Shown: piece by piece, positions 32,385 through 41,519 of the stretch | How the letters are laid out: every line of letters begins with the position of its first letter | How positions within the stretch are numbered: position 1 is the first letter of the stretch | Assembly: GCF_036250695.1 (NCBI RefSeq) | Contig: NZ_CP109427.1 | Span: 3,596,001 to 3,660,000 of the forward strand | Reading direction: 5' to 3' | Source of the DNA: Streptomyces sp. NBC_01497 | GTDB lineage: Bacteria; Actinomycetota; Actinomycetes; Streptomycetales; Streptomycetaceae | Length of the DNA stretch: 64,000 bases | Position numbers and translations under genes: made by a program | The notes under the pieces: model-generated | The model's database searches: none | What the model saw: only the letters and a program-made list of their open reading frames with translations | What the model was told of the DNA's origin: nothing

Positions 32385-34676
32385 ATGACGCGGAAAAACC
32401 GAAGCTCCCGGCCGCACCCCACGGCCCGCCACCGCGCCGCGCGCGGTCCGCTCGCCGCCGCGGCGGCCGGTGCGGCGCTGCTCGCGCTGCTGCCGGCCAC
32501 CGCGCCGGCCACCGCCGCACCCGCGCCGACCGCCGGTGCGCACCCGGCTGGCGGCGGTCCCTGGTCGGCCGCCGCGTACACACCGCGCCCCGGTGACTGG
32601 AAGCCCTACGTCCTCGCACCGACCCACCACACCGTCACCCCCACGCGCGTCAGCTCCAGCGACCCGCGCGGCGGCACGATCGCCGGCGACCCGGCCGCGC
32701 TGACCGGCGCGAAGGGCCGCACCCTGCGCCTGACGAACGCCCCCGACGGCGCGCGCACCTCCTCCCCTCTCGTCACGCTCGACTTCGGCAAGGAGGTCGG
32801 CGGAAAGATCCGCATCCACGTGGCGGGCAGCTCACCCACCCCGCCCCAACTGCACGTCTGCTTCAGTGAGTCCCTGCAGTACGCGGCGACGACCCCCACC
32901 GCGAACAGCGGCGAGGCCGCGTACGCGCCCGGCTGCGACACCGCCAACATCTGGAACGGCTACCCGGGACAGCCGTACACGTACGACTCCGACAGCCACA
33001 CCCTCACGTTCGACCCGAAGCACCTGCCCGCGACGCTCACCGACGGGCAGGACCGGGGCGGCTTCCGGTACGCGACCCTCTTCCTCGACGGCCCCGGCCA
33101 CATCGACCTCGGCGCCGCCTCGCTGCAGTTCGACGCGGCGCCCAAGCAGCAGGACCCGGCCGCGTACAAGGGCTGGTTCCTCTCCAGCGACAACGACCTC
33201 AACAAGATCTGGTACGCGGGCGCCTACACCGTCCAGATGGACACCTGGATGCCGGACACCGCCAAGAGCTGGCCGTACACACCCGGCGAGCCCGACCAGG
33301 CCGACGCGGTGATCCCCGGCGCGGACCCCGGCAAGGAGGTCATCCTCGACGGTGCCAAACGCGACCGGGTCGTGTGGCAGGGCGACCTGGCCGTCCAGGG
33401 GCCCGTCACGTACCTGACCACCGGCGACACCGACGCCGTCGACAACTCCCTGTCGTCCCTGGCGGGTCAGCAGCTCGCGGACGGCTTCGTGCCCGCGGAG
33501 AGCCTCGTCGGGCAGCACAACCAGGACGAGATCCGCACGTACGGCGAGTACGTCACGTGGTTCCTGTACAACCACTACGAGCACTGGCTCTACACCGGCG
33601 ACACCGCGTACCTGAAGAAGTGGTGGCCCGCCCTGACCCGCGCCACCGCCTGGCTCGAATCGGTCCGGCGGCAGGACCCCCAGGGCCTCATCGCGTTCGG
33701 CGACGCCGGCTCCTGCGGGCACTACGGCTACAGCGACTGCGGGCACGAGACGTACGTCAACGCGCTGTACGTCCGCAACCTGCGCGGCATGGCGCAACTC
33801 GCCTCCGCCGAAGGGGACAAGAGCGCGTCCGGCACCTACGCCGCGCGGGCCGGGGAGGTCGCGGCGGACATCAACACCCAGCTGTGGGACCCGGCCACCG
33901 GTGCCTACCGCCTCTCCCGCGAGACACCGGACGCCTACCCGCAGGACGCCAACGCGACGGCCGTGCTGACCGGTGTCGCGGACCAGGACCAGGCCACCCG
34001 CGCCCTGGACTACCTGCACCGCTCCAGCTGGAGCACGTACGGCGCCCTGACCGTCGCGCCCAGCACACCGAACCCGTCCGTCTCCCCGTTCTACGAACCG
34101 CTGCCCAGCGGCTTCGAGGCGAGCGCCCGGCTGTCGCTCGCCGACCCGAGCGGGGCGCAGCAGGACCTCGGGCTCGATCTGATCCGCACCTTCTGGGGAC
34201 ACCAGCTCGCGGGCGACCCGGGCGGCACGTTCTGGGAGAAGGCCGACCTGGCCGGGAACCCGGGCATCGCGCAGTTCACCAGCCTGGCTCACGGCTGGGC
34301 GTCGGGCCCGACGGTCAGTCTCACCAACCAGGTGCTCGGCGTGACCCCGACCGGTCCCGGCTTCTCGTCGTACGAGATCGCTCCGGTGCCCGGGGACCTG
34401 CACTGGGCGCAGGGCGCGGTGCCGACCCCGCACGGCAGGATCACCGCGTCCTGGCAGGCCACGGCACACGGCTTCACCCTCACCACCGACGCACCCCGCG
34501 GCACCCGTGGCCGGCTCTCCGTCCCCACGGGCGGCAAGCACGTGAGGGTGACCCTCGACGGCCGCACCGTCTGGACCGGCACGCATGCCGCCCCGGGCGC
34601 CCACGCCACCGCCGACGGCACCCACGTCCTCATCGACGACGTCGGGCCGGGCCACCACACCCTCAGCACACACTGA
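32385..34676 (+). CDS. Exported GH78-like glycoside hydrolase, second copy
   Basis: A 763-residue paralogue of the preceding gene. An Ala-rich Sec-type signal (ARGPLAAAAAGAALLALLPA, cleavage near ATA-AP) replaces the Tat motif. The same modules follow: beta-sandwich (LVTLDFGKEVGGKIRIHVAG), barrel start (GWFLSSDNDLNKIWYAGAYT), ILDGAKRDRVVWQGDLAVQG, and the C-terminal part from AHGWASGPTVSLTNQVLG. Four cysteines (CFSES, PGCDT, GSCGH, SDCGH) could form disulfides. It starts 2 bp after the previous stop, with GGGAGG eight bases upstream, so it is co-translated. The pair probably acts on linked or successive steps of the same plant or microbial polysaccharide. Confidence 0.88.
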   Translation: MTRKNRSSRPHPTARHRAARGPLAAAAAGAALLALLPATAPATAAPAPTAGAHPAGGGPWSAAAYTPRPGDWKPYVLAPTHHTVTPTRVSSSDPRGGTIAGDPAALTGAKGRTLRLTNAPDGARTSSPLVTLDFGKEVGGKIRIHVAGSSPTPPQLHVCFSESLQYAATTPTANSGEAAYAPGCDTANIWNGYPGQPYTYDSDSHTLTFDPKHLPATLTDGQDRGGFRYATLFLDGPGHIDLGAASLQFDAAPKQQDPAAYKGWFLSSDNDLNKIWYAGAYTVQMDTWMPDTAKSWPYTPGEPDQADAVIPGADPGKEVILDGAKRDRVVWQGDLAVQGPVTYLTTGDTDAVDNSLSSLAGQQLADGFVPAESLVGQHNQDEIRTYGEYVTWFLYNHYEHWLYTGDTAYLKKWWPALTRATAWLESVRRQDPQGLIAFGDAGSCGHYGYSDCGHETYVNALYVRNLRGMAQLASAEGDKSASGTYAARAGEVAADINTQLWDPATGAYRLSRETPDAYPQDANATAVLTGVADQDQATRALDYLHRSSWSTYGALTVAPSTPNPSVSPFYEPLPSGFEASARLSLADPSGAQQDLGLDLIRTFWGHQLAGDPGGTFWEKADLAGNPGIAQFTSLAHGWASGPTVSLTNQVLGVTPTGPGFSSYEIAPVPGDLHWAQGAVPTPHGRITASWQATAHGFTLTTDAPRGTRGRLSVPTGGKHVRVTLDGRTVWTGTHAAPGAHATADGTHVLIDDVGPGHHTLSTH

Positions 34677-34699
34677 GCGGGGCCGGACAGCTCATACCA

Positions 34700-34751
34700 G
34701 GACGGGCCGTTTCCCCTCGTCGCCGTTGCGACGAGGGGAAACGGCCCGTCC
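34700..34751. terminator. 24-bp perfect hairpin, bidirectional terminator
   Basis: The arms 34700-34723 and 34728-34751 are perfectly complementary, with a 4-nt loop (CGTT). This is the strongest hairpin in the window and lies in the 85-bp gap between convergent glycosidase genes. Confidence 0.9.
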
Positions 34752-34761
34752 GTGTGCGGTA

Positions 34762-37446
34762 CTACTTCGCGGCCGTCGTGAACGTGTGCGAGCCCGCGCC
34801 GAGACCGGTGACCGTGATGTGCGTGGCGTCCTCGGTGACGCCCTTCGCGCGGGCCCCGCGGCCGTCCCACAGGACGCTGCGGCCCGAACGGACGACCAGC
34901 CGGCCCTCGCCCTTCGGCAGCGCCACCGAGCCGCGGGTGCCGTGCGGGGCGTCAACCGACACGGTGAGGGCAGCACCGTGGCCCCGCTCCCATCGGACGG
35001 CCAGCGGTCCGTGCGGTGTGGGCAGTTGACCCTGCGCCCAGGTCACCGAGGTGTCCGGGCAGGGGCGTACGGCCCACTCGGCGAAGCCGGGGGCGGTGGG
35101 CATGGCGCCCAGCAACTGGTTGGTGAGCGCCGGCAGCACGCCCGTGGACCAGCCGTGGGCGCAGCTCGTGTACGCGTCCTCGTACAGCGAGCCGTTCGGG
35201 CCGACGCCCTCCCAGTGGGTGATGCCCGGGTCGTGGCCGGCCATCCATCCGTAGGTGCGGCGGATCTGGTCGATGGCCGAGTCGGCGCGCCCGCTCTCGA
35301 AGCGGGCCACGAACTCCGGGTACGACGTGAAGGCGTAGACCCGCTGCGAGGCGCCGCCGAACAGGGTGTCGTTGTCCATGAACGCGTTGCCGTAACGGGT
35401 CTTCGTCGTGGCATCGAGGTGGTCGAGCGCGGCGAGCGCGCGGTCCGGCCCGGCGACGCCCGCGGTGATGGCGATGGCGTTGCCGTCCTGGGCGTGGCGC
35501 ACGGCGCCGGTGGCGGAGTCGAGATAGGCGCCGGCCGCCTCGTCCCACAGCAGGGTGTTGACGGCCTTCGCGACCGCGTCCGCGCGTCGCGTCCACCGGT
35601 CCGCGTCGGCGCCGTGGCCGAGGTACGTCGCGAACGCCGCCGCGTCCTTGAGCGCCTGCACGTAGTTCACGTTGTAGTACGTGACGCGCCCCGTGCGGCC
35701 GAGGAACGCGTAATCGCCGTATCCGTCCGTGCCGTTGAGGCCCTTGCTCAGCAGGCCCGCGCTGTCCGTGACGCTCGGGTACCAGGTGTCGAGGAGCTTC
35801 ACCAGCTGCGGGTAGTAGCGGGCCGCGTAGGCCCGGTCGCCGGTGTACAGCACGTAGTCCCAACTGCACGTCACCCACCACAGCGGATAGTCGAACAGCG
35901 GGAGTGTGTAGTTGTTGATGGACGCGGGCGGTATCCAGCCGTCGGCACGCTGGTGGTCGGCGAGGTCGGCCAGCACGTTGCGCGCGGCCTCGGCCGCGTC
36001 GTCGTGTGTCAGGTAGAGCGTACGGGCAGAGACCGCGAGGTCCCCGACGTACGGGTCCCGGTCGCGCTTCGCGCCGTCGTGCAGCACGAGTTTGCCGTCG
36101 AGCGTGGGCGAGAACGCGTCGCGCGGGTCGACGTCGTCGCGCCGGAAGTGGTCGGTGACCAGCTCGTTGGTGTACGCGGCGGCGTACCAGTAGCGGTTCA
36201 GTTCGTCGTCGGAGCACTGGAAGTAGCCCCGGTAGCTGCCGGGCGTGCCGACGTACGCCGTGAAGTCGAGTTCCACCGAGTCGACGGCGACCGTGCCCCA
36301 GGGCTGCGCGGCGGGCGCGTCGGACGCCAGGGCGTCCAGGGTGATCTTCAGGTAGCGGAAACCGTGCAGCCCGTCCGCGTAGACCTTGTCGGGGGCCGAC
36401 GGGTCGTCGCCCGCCCCGTACCCGCGCCTGTCGTCGTGCCAGTCGGCACCCCGGACGGGCACCGCGAACTGGTCGGTGCCCTGGCCGGGGTCGCCCGCCT
36501 GGTCGCCCCGGGTGAAGTCGGAACGGGTGGACAGGAACTGTGTCGACTCGGAGAACGCGAGCCGGACGCCCGGGCTGTTGTCGGAGGCGTAGGCGAACCG
36601 GACCCGCGGGTAGCCCACGACGACCTTGCCGAAGTCGAGGGTGACACCGGCCGGTTCGATGACCGGTACGACATCGGGCCAGACCTCGTTGACGCGGGTG
36701 AACTCGCCCGCGGGGGTGCTCTGGTCGGCGGTCACCGTGATGCGGACGGAGGTGGTCGTGACGGGCGCGTCGAACGGCACGGGCCGCTGCACGGCGGTGT
36801 TGCCCGTGACGCTCGCGGCACTCTGCCAGACGGAACCGTCCCAGGTCTCGACGGTGAACGCGGTGGGCACGCCGTCCTGGTTGGACAGCACGGTCACGCC
36901 GGGCAGCGCGCGGGCCGCCGGCATGGTCACCGTGAGGATGTCGGGATAGACGCCCTGGGTGTCGTCGTTCCAGAAGGTGCCGGGGTCGCCGTCGATCGCG
37001 TTCTTCGCGTCGTACGTACGGGGGTTGCCGTCGTTGCCGTTGTTCGGCCCGTGCGCGGAGGACGCCTGCGCGGTGGTGCCGTCGGGCCAGGCGGGCGGCG
37101 CGGTGGGGCGGGCTCTGGTCAGGACGGTGGGCCGGCCGCCGGGTGCGAGCAGGCCCTCGGGGTCTCTCACGTCCCCGGTGACGGAGCCGGACAGGATCCG
37201 GACGGGGCGGACGGTACGGGACGAGGGCCCCTGTACGTAACGGTGCCAACTGCCCGCCGCGGCAGGCCCGGTGGCGTGCGCGGGCGGCGTGGCGAAGGCG
37301 GTGCCGGACAGCGGGCCGAACGAGACGGCGCCTGCGGCGACGCCCGCGGCGCCGGCTGCGAGGACGGTCCGCCGGGCGGGACCGGAACGCTGCGCGGAGG
37401 CGGGGCGTCCGGGGCTCGGGGCGTCGTCGTGCTGCCTTGAGGTCAT
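34762..37446 (-). CDS. Exported GH78-like glycoside hydrolase with F5/8-type-C-like carbohydrate-binding module
   Basis: An 894-residue enzyme. The Tat signal ARRTVLAAGAAGVAAGA lies at about residues 25-41. At about residues 125-260 a discoidin-like module is seen (NAIDGDPGTFWNDDTQGVYP, FTVETWDGSVWQSAASVTG), which may bind sugar. It is followed by a beta-sandwich (VTLDFGKVVVGYPRVRFAYA) and the barrel (GYFQCSDDELNRYWYAAAYT, LHDGAKRDRDPYVGDLAVSA), ending with HGWSTGVLPALTNQLLG. It is a longer relative of the two preceding genes and convergent with them. A perfect LacI-type palindrome lies 37 bp upstream of its start. The substrate is probably a branched polysaccharide with terminal deoxysugar or uronic residues, but this cannot be fixed from sequence. 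Confidence 0.9.
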   Translation of the reverse strand: MTSRQHDDAPSPGRPASAQRSGPARRTVLAAGAAGVAAGAVSFGPLSGTAFATPPAHATGPAAAGSWHRYVQGPSSRTVRPVRILSGSVTGDVRDPEGLLAPGGRPTVLTRARPTAPPAWPDGTTAQASSAHGPNNGNDGNPRTYDAKNAIDGDPGTFWNDDTQGVYPDILTVTMPAARALPGVTVLSNQDGVPTAFTVETWDGSVWQSAASVTGNTAVQRPVPFDAPVTTTSVRITVTADQSTPAGEFTRVNEVWPDVVPVIEPAGVTLDFGKVVVGYPRVRFAYASDNSPGVRLAFSESTQFLSTRSDFTRGDQAGDPGQGTDQFAVPVRGADWHDDRRGYGAGDDPSAPDKVYADGLHGFRYLKITLDALASDAPAAQPWGTVAVDSVELDFTAYVGTPGSYRGYFQCSDDELNRYWYAAAYTNELVTDHFRRDDVDPRDAFSPTLDGKLVLHDGAKRDRDPYVGDLAVSARTLYLTHDDAAEAARNVLADLADHQRADGWIPPASINNYTLPLFDYPLWWVTCSWDYVLYTGDRAYAARYYPQLVKLLDTWYPSVTDSAGLLSKGLNGTDGYGDYAFLGRTGRVTYYNVNYVQALKDAAAFATYLGHGADADRWTRRADAVAKAVNTLLWDEAAGAYLDSATGAVRHAQDGNAIAITAGVAGPDRALAALDHLDATTKTRYGNAFMDNDTLFGGASQRVYAFTSYPEFVARFESGRADSAIDQIRRTYGWMAGHDPGITHWEGVGPNGSLYEDAYTSCAHGWSTGVLPALTNQLLGAMPTAPGFAEWAVRPCPDTSVTWAQGQLPTPHGPLAVRWERGHGAALTVSVDAPHGTRGSVALPKGEGRLVVRSGRSVLWDGRGARAKGVTEDATHITVTGLGAGSHTFTTAAK

Positions 37447-37482
37447 GGTTTCGCGGCCTTTCGCACGGAGGAAAGCGAGGGA

Positions 37483-37494
37483 TGAAACGTTTCA
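37483..37494. promoter_or_regulatory. LacI-type operator upstream of the third GH78-like gene
   Basis: TGAAACGTTTCA is a perfect 12-bp palindrome with the central CG typical of LacI-family sites, 37 bp before the ATG at 37446. A near copy precedes the other glycosidase operon at 30220. Confidence 0.65.
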
Positions 37495-37542
37495 AACGTC
37501 AAGGTCAAGCGTGACGGTATACCGGTGATCGACCGCTGTACA

Positions 37543-37632
37543 GAGACTCGACAGATGCTCGGCGGAGACTCGGCGGGTGGCTTGGCGGAGACCCGACAGC
37601 TGCTCGGCGAAGGCTCGGCGGATGACGCGACG
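37543..37632. repeat. 45-bp tandem repeat, two units plus a partial third
   Basis: Two 45-bp units starting GAGAC[TC]CGACAG[AC]TGCTC, and the first bases of a third, lie between the divergent GH78-like and GH76 genes. The period is a multiple of three, so a plus-strand frame reads a 15-residue repeat (ETRQMLGGDSAGGLA), but no ribosome-binding site or stop suggests a real peptide gene. Confidence 0.75.
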
Positions 37633-37759
37633 GAGACTTGGCGGAGGGCCCCCTTGACGTGTCCGCGCCCAGAGCGCTCCCCTGGGGGTGGCCGCGCTTC
37701 CCGTCCGGCGCGCGCTCCCCCACGACGACGGCCGCGCACCGCGACCGGAGAGGACAGCC

Positions 37760-39313
37760 GTGCACCCCACATCCGTACGGACCGCCATCACGCGCGGGAG
37801 ACATCTGACGCTCCTCACGACCCTGGCCCTGTGCCTGCTCACGTCGTTCCTCGCGCTGCCCGGCCGGGCGGCGGCAGCCCCCGCCCGGACGCGACAGGCC
37901 ACCGCGGCACCGGCGCCGGCGCGGGAAGCCACCGCGGCCGCCGGCATCTGCGACCTCTACTGCGACGCGCGCGACCCGTCGAACGCCACGAGCCAGCGCA
38001 CCGCCGCCACCGCCACGGTCGGCGGCAGGACCATCACGCTGATGCTGTCGGACAACGATGTCATGGGCTGGGCCACCATCGGGAACGGCGGCCAGGGAGA
38101 CGAGGTCTGGCTCGACCGCTCCTTCGACGGCGGCCGGACGTGGGCATCGGGCAGCAAGCTCGGCGACACCAGCACCCCGGCCGGCTCGGCCGGCTGGCGC
38201 AGCCAGATGTACAACGTGGACGACTGGGTCAACGCGGGTGTCGGCGCCCTGCGCGCCTGCGGCCAGGCAGCCGGCGGAACGGCCATCGCCTGCACGCAGT
38301 GGGCCCGGGTCAACCGCAACGCCGCCACCCCCAGCACCGCCGCCGCCACCGCGCTGATGATGCTCTACGACAACAAGACCGGCCTGTTCGAGTCCAACGG
38401 CTGGTGGACCGGCGCCAACGCGCTCACCGCGATCATCGACAACAGCCGCGTCAGCGGCATGGGCAGCTACCGGTACGCCATCTCCACGACGTACGACCTC
38501 AACAAGAACGCCCAGGGCGGCAACTTCACCAACAACTACCTGGACGACACGGGCTGGTGGGGCATGGCCTGGATCGACGCGTACGACCTCACGGGCGACA
38601 GCCGCTACCTCGACACGGCCCGCGCCGACGCCGACCACATGAACGCGTACTGGGACACCGGCTCCTGCGGCGGCGGCGTGTGGTGGAGCTCGGACACCGA
38701 CAAGCGCTACAAGAACGCCGTCACCAACGAGCTCTACCTGGAACTCGACGCCGCCCTGCACAACCGCATCGCCGGCGACACGACGTACCTCGGGCGGGCC
38801 CGCGCGGAGTGGTCCTGGTTCCAGGGCAGCGGCATGATCAACGGTGCCCACCTGATCGCCGACGGCCTCAGCTCGGGCACCTGCGCGCCCACCGGCCAGA
38901 CGTACACGTACAACCAGGGCGTGGTCCTGGGCGGGCTCGACGAGCTGTACCGCGCGACCGGCGACACCTCCCTGCTGAACACGGCGCGGACGCTCGCGAC
39001 GGCGTCCACCACGTCGGCCGCCCTCAACCCCTCCGGCGTCCTCAGCGACATCGGCGAGGCGAACGACTGCTCCTCGGACGGCGCCACCTTCAAGGGCCCC
39101 TACGTACGCGGTCTCGCGGCGCTCAACAGCACGCTGTCCGACCACCCGTACAGCGCCTACCTGGACCATCAGGCCGATGCGGCGCAGGCGCACGACCGCA
39201 ACACGCTCGACCAGTACGGCCCGCACTGGAACGGCCCGTTCGCGCTGTACGCGCAGGGGCACGGCTGCCAGCAGGCGGCACTGTCCGTGCTGAACGCGGC
39301 CCAGGAGAACTGA
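37760..39313 (+). CDS. Secreted GH76-family alpha-1,6-mannanase-like protein
   Basis: A 517-residue exported enzyme. The signal peptide (HLTLLTTLALCLLTSFLALP) ends near RAAAA at about residue 43. The (alpha/alpha)6 barrel carries the GH76 signature YLDDTGWWGMAWIDAYDLTG, with the paired Asp residues that act as nucleophile and acid-base. Other conserved parts are YDNKTGLFESNGWWTGANAL, DTGSCGGGVWWSSD and TYTYNQGVVLGGLDELYRATG. Substrates in the family are alpha-1,6-mannose backbones of yeast or actinobacterial mannans. The GTG at 37760 is the start best placed before the signal peptide. It forms a secreted polysaccharide-degrading group with the three upstream glycosidases. Confidence 0.9.
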   Translation: MHPTSVRTAITRGRHLTLLTTLALCLLTSFLALPGRAAAAPARTRQATAAPAPAREATAAAGICDLYCDARDPSNATSQRTAATATVGGRTITLMLSDNDVMGWATIGNGGQGDEVWLDRSFDGGRTWASGSKLGDTSTPAGSAGWRSQMYNVDDWVNAGVGALRACGQAAGGTAIACTQWARVNRNAATPSTAAATALMMLYDNKTGLFESNGWWTGANALTAIIDNSRVSGMGSYRYAISTTYDLNKNAQGGNFTNNYLDDTGWWGMAWIDAYDLTGDSRYLDTARADADHMNAYWDTGSCGGGVWWSSDTDKRYKNAVTNELYLELDAALHNRIAGDTTYLGRARAEWSWFQGSGMINGAHLIADGLSSGTCAPTGQTYTYNQGVVLGGLDELYRATGDTSLLNTARTLATASTTSAALNPSGVLSDIGEANDCSSDGATFKGPYVRGLAALNSTLSDHPYSAYLDHQADAAQAHDRNTLDQYGPHWNGPFALYAQGHGCQQAALSVLNAAQEN

Positions 39314-39552
39314 CAGCACCGACGGACCCGGGCGGTCGACGGACCCCGGCGGTCGACGGGCGGGGCTCGGCGGGGACGCAGGGCGGCCGGCCGGGCTCGG
39401 CGCGGACGCGGGGCGGGCGGCCGGCCGGGCCGATCGGCCGCCCGGTGCGACGCAAAGACGGACGCCGACCGCGCGGGGCCCGCGATCAGGCGGCCCGTCG
39501 AGCGCATCGAGCGCGTCGAGCCCGTCGAGCAGCGCGGTCGTACGGGAGACGG

Positions 39553-41148
39553 TCAGGGCGCCATCCGGCCCGGGCCCGGGCCGGGCCGCCGGGCGGGACA
39601 GTCGCCGCGGCGCGCGTACAGCACCACCTGGGCACCCTGGACCGGCACCCGCGCGCACTGAACGAAGAAGCGCCCCAGCACCTCCCGCTTCACGGCCTCC
39701 TGGCGGGACATGTCGAGCGGCTGGTCCCCGGGATCGGTGAGCGCCACGATCCGCCGGGCCCCCAGCACGCGCTGCCGGATCACCGGCGCGGGCAGTTCCA
39801 CGCCCTCCAGCGTGCGCGAGCGCACCGGGCCCCGCCGCAGCGCCAGATCCCGCAGGCCCCGGTAGGCGCCCGGATACGAGAGCCGCCACTCGCGCCGCCT
39901 GGCCGGCATGAACAGCATGCCGTCCGCCTCACCGTGCGCCGTCATCCGCCGCACCGTGTACGCGACGGCCGCGACGTCGTCCTTCCGGCTGTCCGGCGTC
40001 CGCATCTCCAACGACACCGGCAGCAGCGCGAGGACCGCGAGCGCCACCCCGGCCCGCACCCCGAGCCGGGACCACCGCCGCGCCCGGGGAGTATCCCGCG
40101 CCGGGCGGTACGCCAGCAGCAGGTCGAGCGCCCGCCCCACGACGAGCGCGAGACCGACGTACGAGTACAGGACGTACCGGTCCACGTACATGGGCCGGTA
40201 CGCGGCGGCGGCCAGCAGCAGCGCCGTGGGCGCGATCAGCAACGGCAGCCCGAGCCGGGCGGGCGACACCGGCCCCGCACCCGCCGCGTCCGCCCCCGCC
40301 GCCCGCGCGACCCCGTACGCGCAGCCGACGCCCAGCGCGGTGACCCCCGCGATCCCGGCCCACTGCGCGACATCCGGGCCCGCGATCCAGGACACCTGGT
40401 CCGACTGGCCGGTACTGAACACGGCGAGCGGCGCGACCGCGAGGACCGCCGCCCCCACCGCGACGCACCACGCGCGCCGTACCGCGCGCGGCACACCGGC
40501 GCTCAGCACGGTGATGCCGTGCGCGACGAGCGCCAGGAGGGCGAACTCGTGCAGCCAGGCCGCGGCGGCCGCCGCCGCCGCGTACCCGGCCCACGACCAC
40601 CGCCCGCCGCCGTCGAGCGCCCGCACGAGGAGGTACGTCGCCAGCGCGACCAGCGCGCCCACCGACGCGTACGACCGGCCCTCCTGCGCGTACATCTGCA
40701 CCAGCGGCGCCAGGGCGAACACCACTCCGCTCGCCAGCCCGGCGCGATGGCCGGCGAGCCGGCGCCCCGTCAGCGCCACCAGGGCAGCCGCGGCGGCGGT
40801 CGCCACGACGGACGGCAGCCGCAGCACCGTCAGCCCGCCGTCCCACATCTGGAACAGCGCGTGCATCAGCAGGTAGTAGACGCCGTGCACCGCGTCGACA
40901 TGGGCCAGCATCCGCCCGATCTGCCGGACGCTGCGGTGCGCCACCTGGTAGGTCACCGACTCGTCGCGCCACATCGAACCCTGCCGCGTGACACCCCACA
41001 GCCCGAGCCCGGACGCGAGCAGCGCAGGCCCCAGCGCCGTGGCCCACGGCCCCGTCCACCACCGCCCGGGAACCGCCTCGCGGGCCGGCCGGACGCCACC
41101 GCCACGCTGTCGGGGGACGGTGGCGGAGGCGAGGACACGCGGCGGCAT
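39553..41148 (-). CDS. GT39-like glycosyltransferase, integral membrane protein
   Basis: A 531-residue membrane protein with about 10-12 transmembrane helices, including ALGPALLASGLGLWGVT, VVATAAAAALVALTG and LPLLIAPTALLLAAAAY. The loop after TM1 contains WRDESVTYQV followed by HVDAVHGVYYLLMH, the acidic active-site region of the polyprenyl-phosphomannose-dependent PMT/ArnT-like fold. A soluble C-terminal part of about 150 residues starts near EMRTPDSRKDDVAAV. It probably transfers a sugar from a polyprenyl phosphate to an exported acceptor. The ATG at 41148 was chosen because the upstream in-frame region is low complexity. It is transcribed alone, convergent with GH76. The 239-bp gap to that gene has only GGTCGACGG repeats. 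Confidence 0.82.
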   Translation of the reverse strand: MPPRVLASATVPRQRGGGVRPAREAVPGRWWTGPWATALGPALLASGLGLWGVTRQGSMWRDESVTYQVAHRSVRQIGRMLAHVDAVHGVYYLLMHALFQMWDGGLTVLRLPSVVATAAAAALVALTGRRLAGHRAGLASGVVFALAPLVQMYAQEGRSYASVGALVALATYLLVRALDGGGRWSWAGYAAAAAAAAWLHEFALLALVAHGITVLSAGVPRAVRRAWCVAVGAAVLAVAPLAVFSTGQSDQVSWIAGPDVAQWAGIAGVTALGVGCAYGVARAAGADAAGAGPVSPARLGLPLLIAPTALLLAAAAYRPMYVDRYVLYSYVGLALVVGRALDLLLAYRPARDTPRARRWSRLGVRAGVALAVLALLPVSLEMRTPDSRKDDVAAVAYTVRRMTAHGEADGMLFMPARRREWRLSYPGAYRGLRDLALRRGPVRSRTLEGVELPAPVIRQRVLGARRIVALTDPGDQPLDMSRQEAVKREVLGRFFVQCARVPVQGAQVVLYARRGDCPARRPGPGPGRMAP

Positions 41149-41519
41149 GACACCCGACCGTACCCGCACCGGCCGAGCGTGGCAGGGGAACCGTTCCGTG
41201 GTGTCGACGGTCCTGCGCGTCCGCGTCTCCTGCGGGCCGGCACAGGCCCGCCTGTCCGGCACGCCGAACGGGGCGGCGTCCCCGGCGGCTCCGCAGCTCA
41301 GCGTGTCCTACGGCGCGAGGACACCGCGTCGACCGGGCCCACCGGTTCACCGGGCCACAAGTCCACGACTCCACGGGTTTCCGGGTCCACGGGTCCGGCG
41401 GGGAGCGGGCCGCCTCGTGCGCGGGATGAACGACGCACGGGCGCCGCCCGACCGGCCCTGCCCCGTGCCCCGGCACCCGGGCCCCTGGCCCCTGGCCCCC
41501 GGCCCCTGCCGCAGCGCCT
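41149..41519. other. Intergenic region with short GC repeats
   Basis: This contains direct repeats of CCGGGTCCACGGG type near 41380-41400 and a GGCCCCTGGCCCC run near 41485-41515. No gene or clear terminator is supported. Confidence 0.4.

Noticed and set aside
29884..32619. A 911-codon minus-strand open frame
   Set aside because: It is the antisense shadow of the GH78-like gene; no domain and no start signal.
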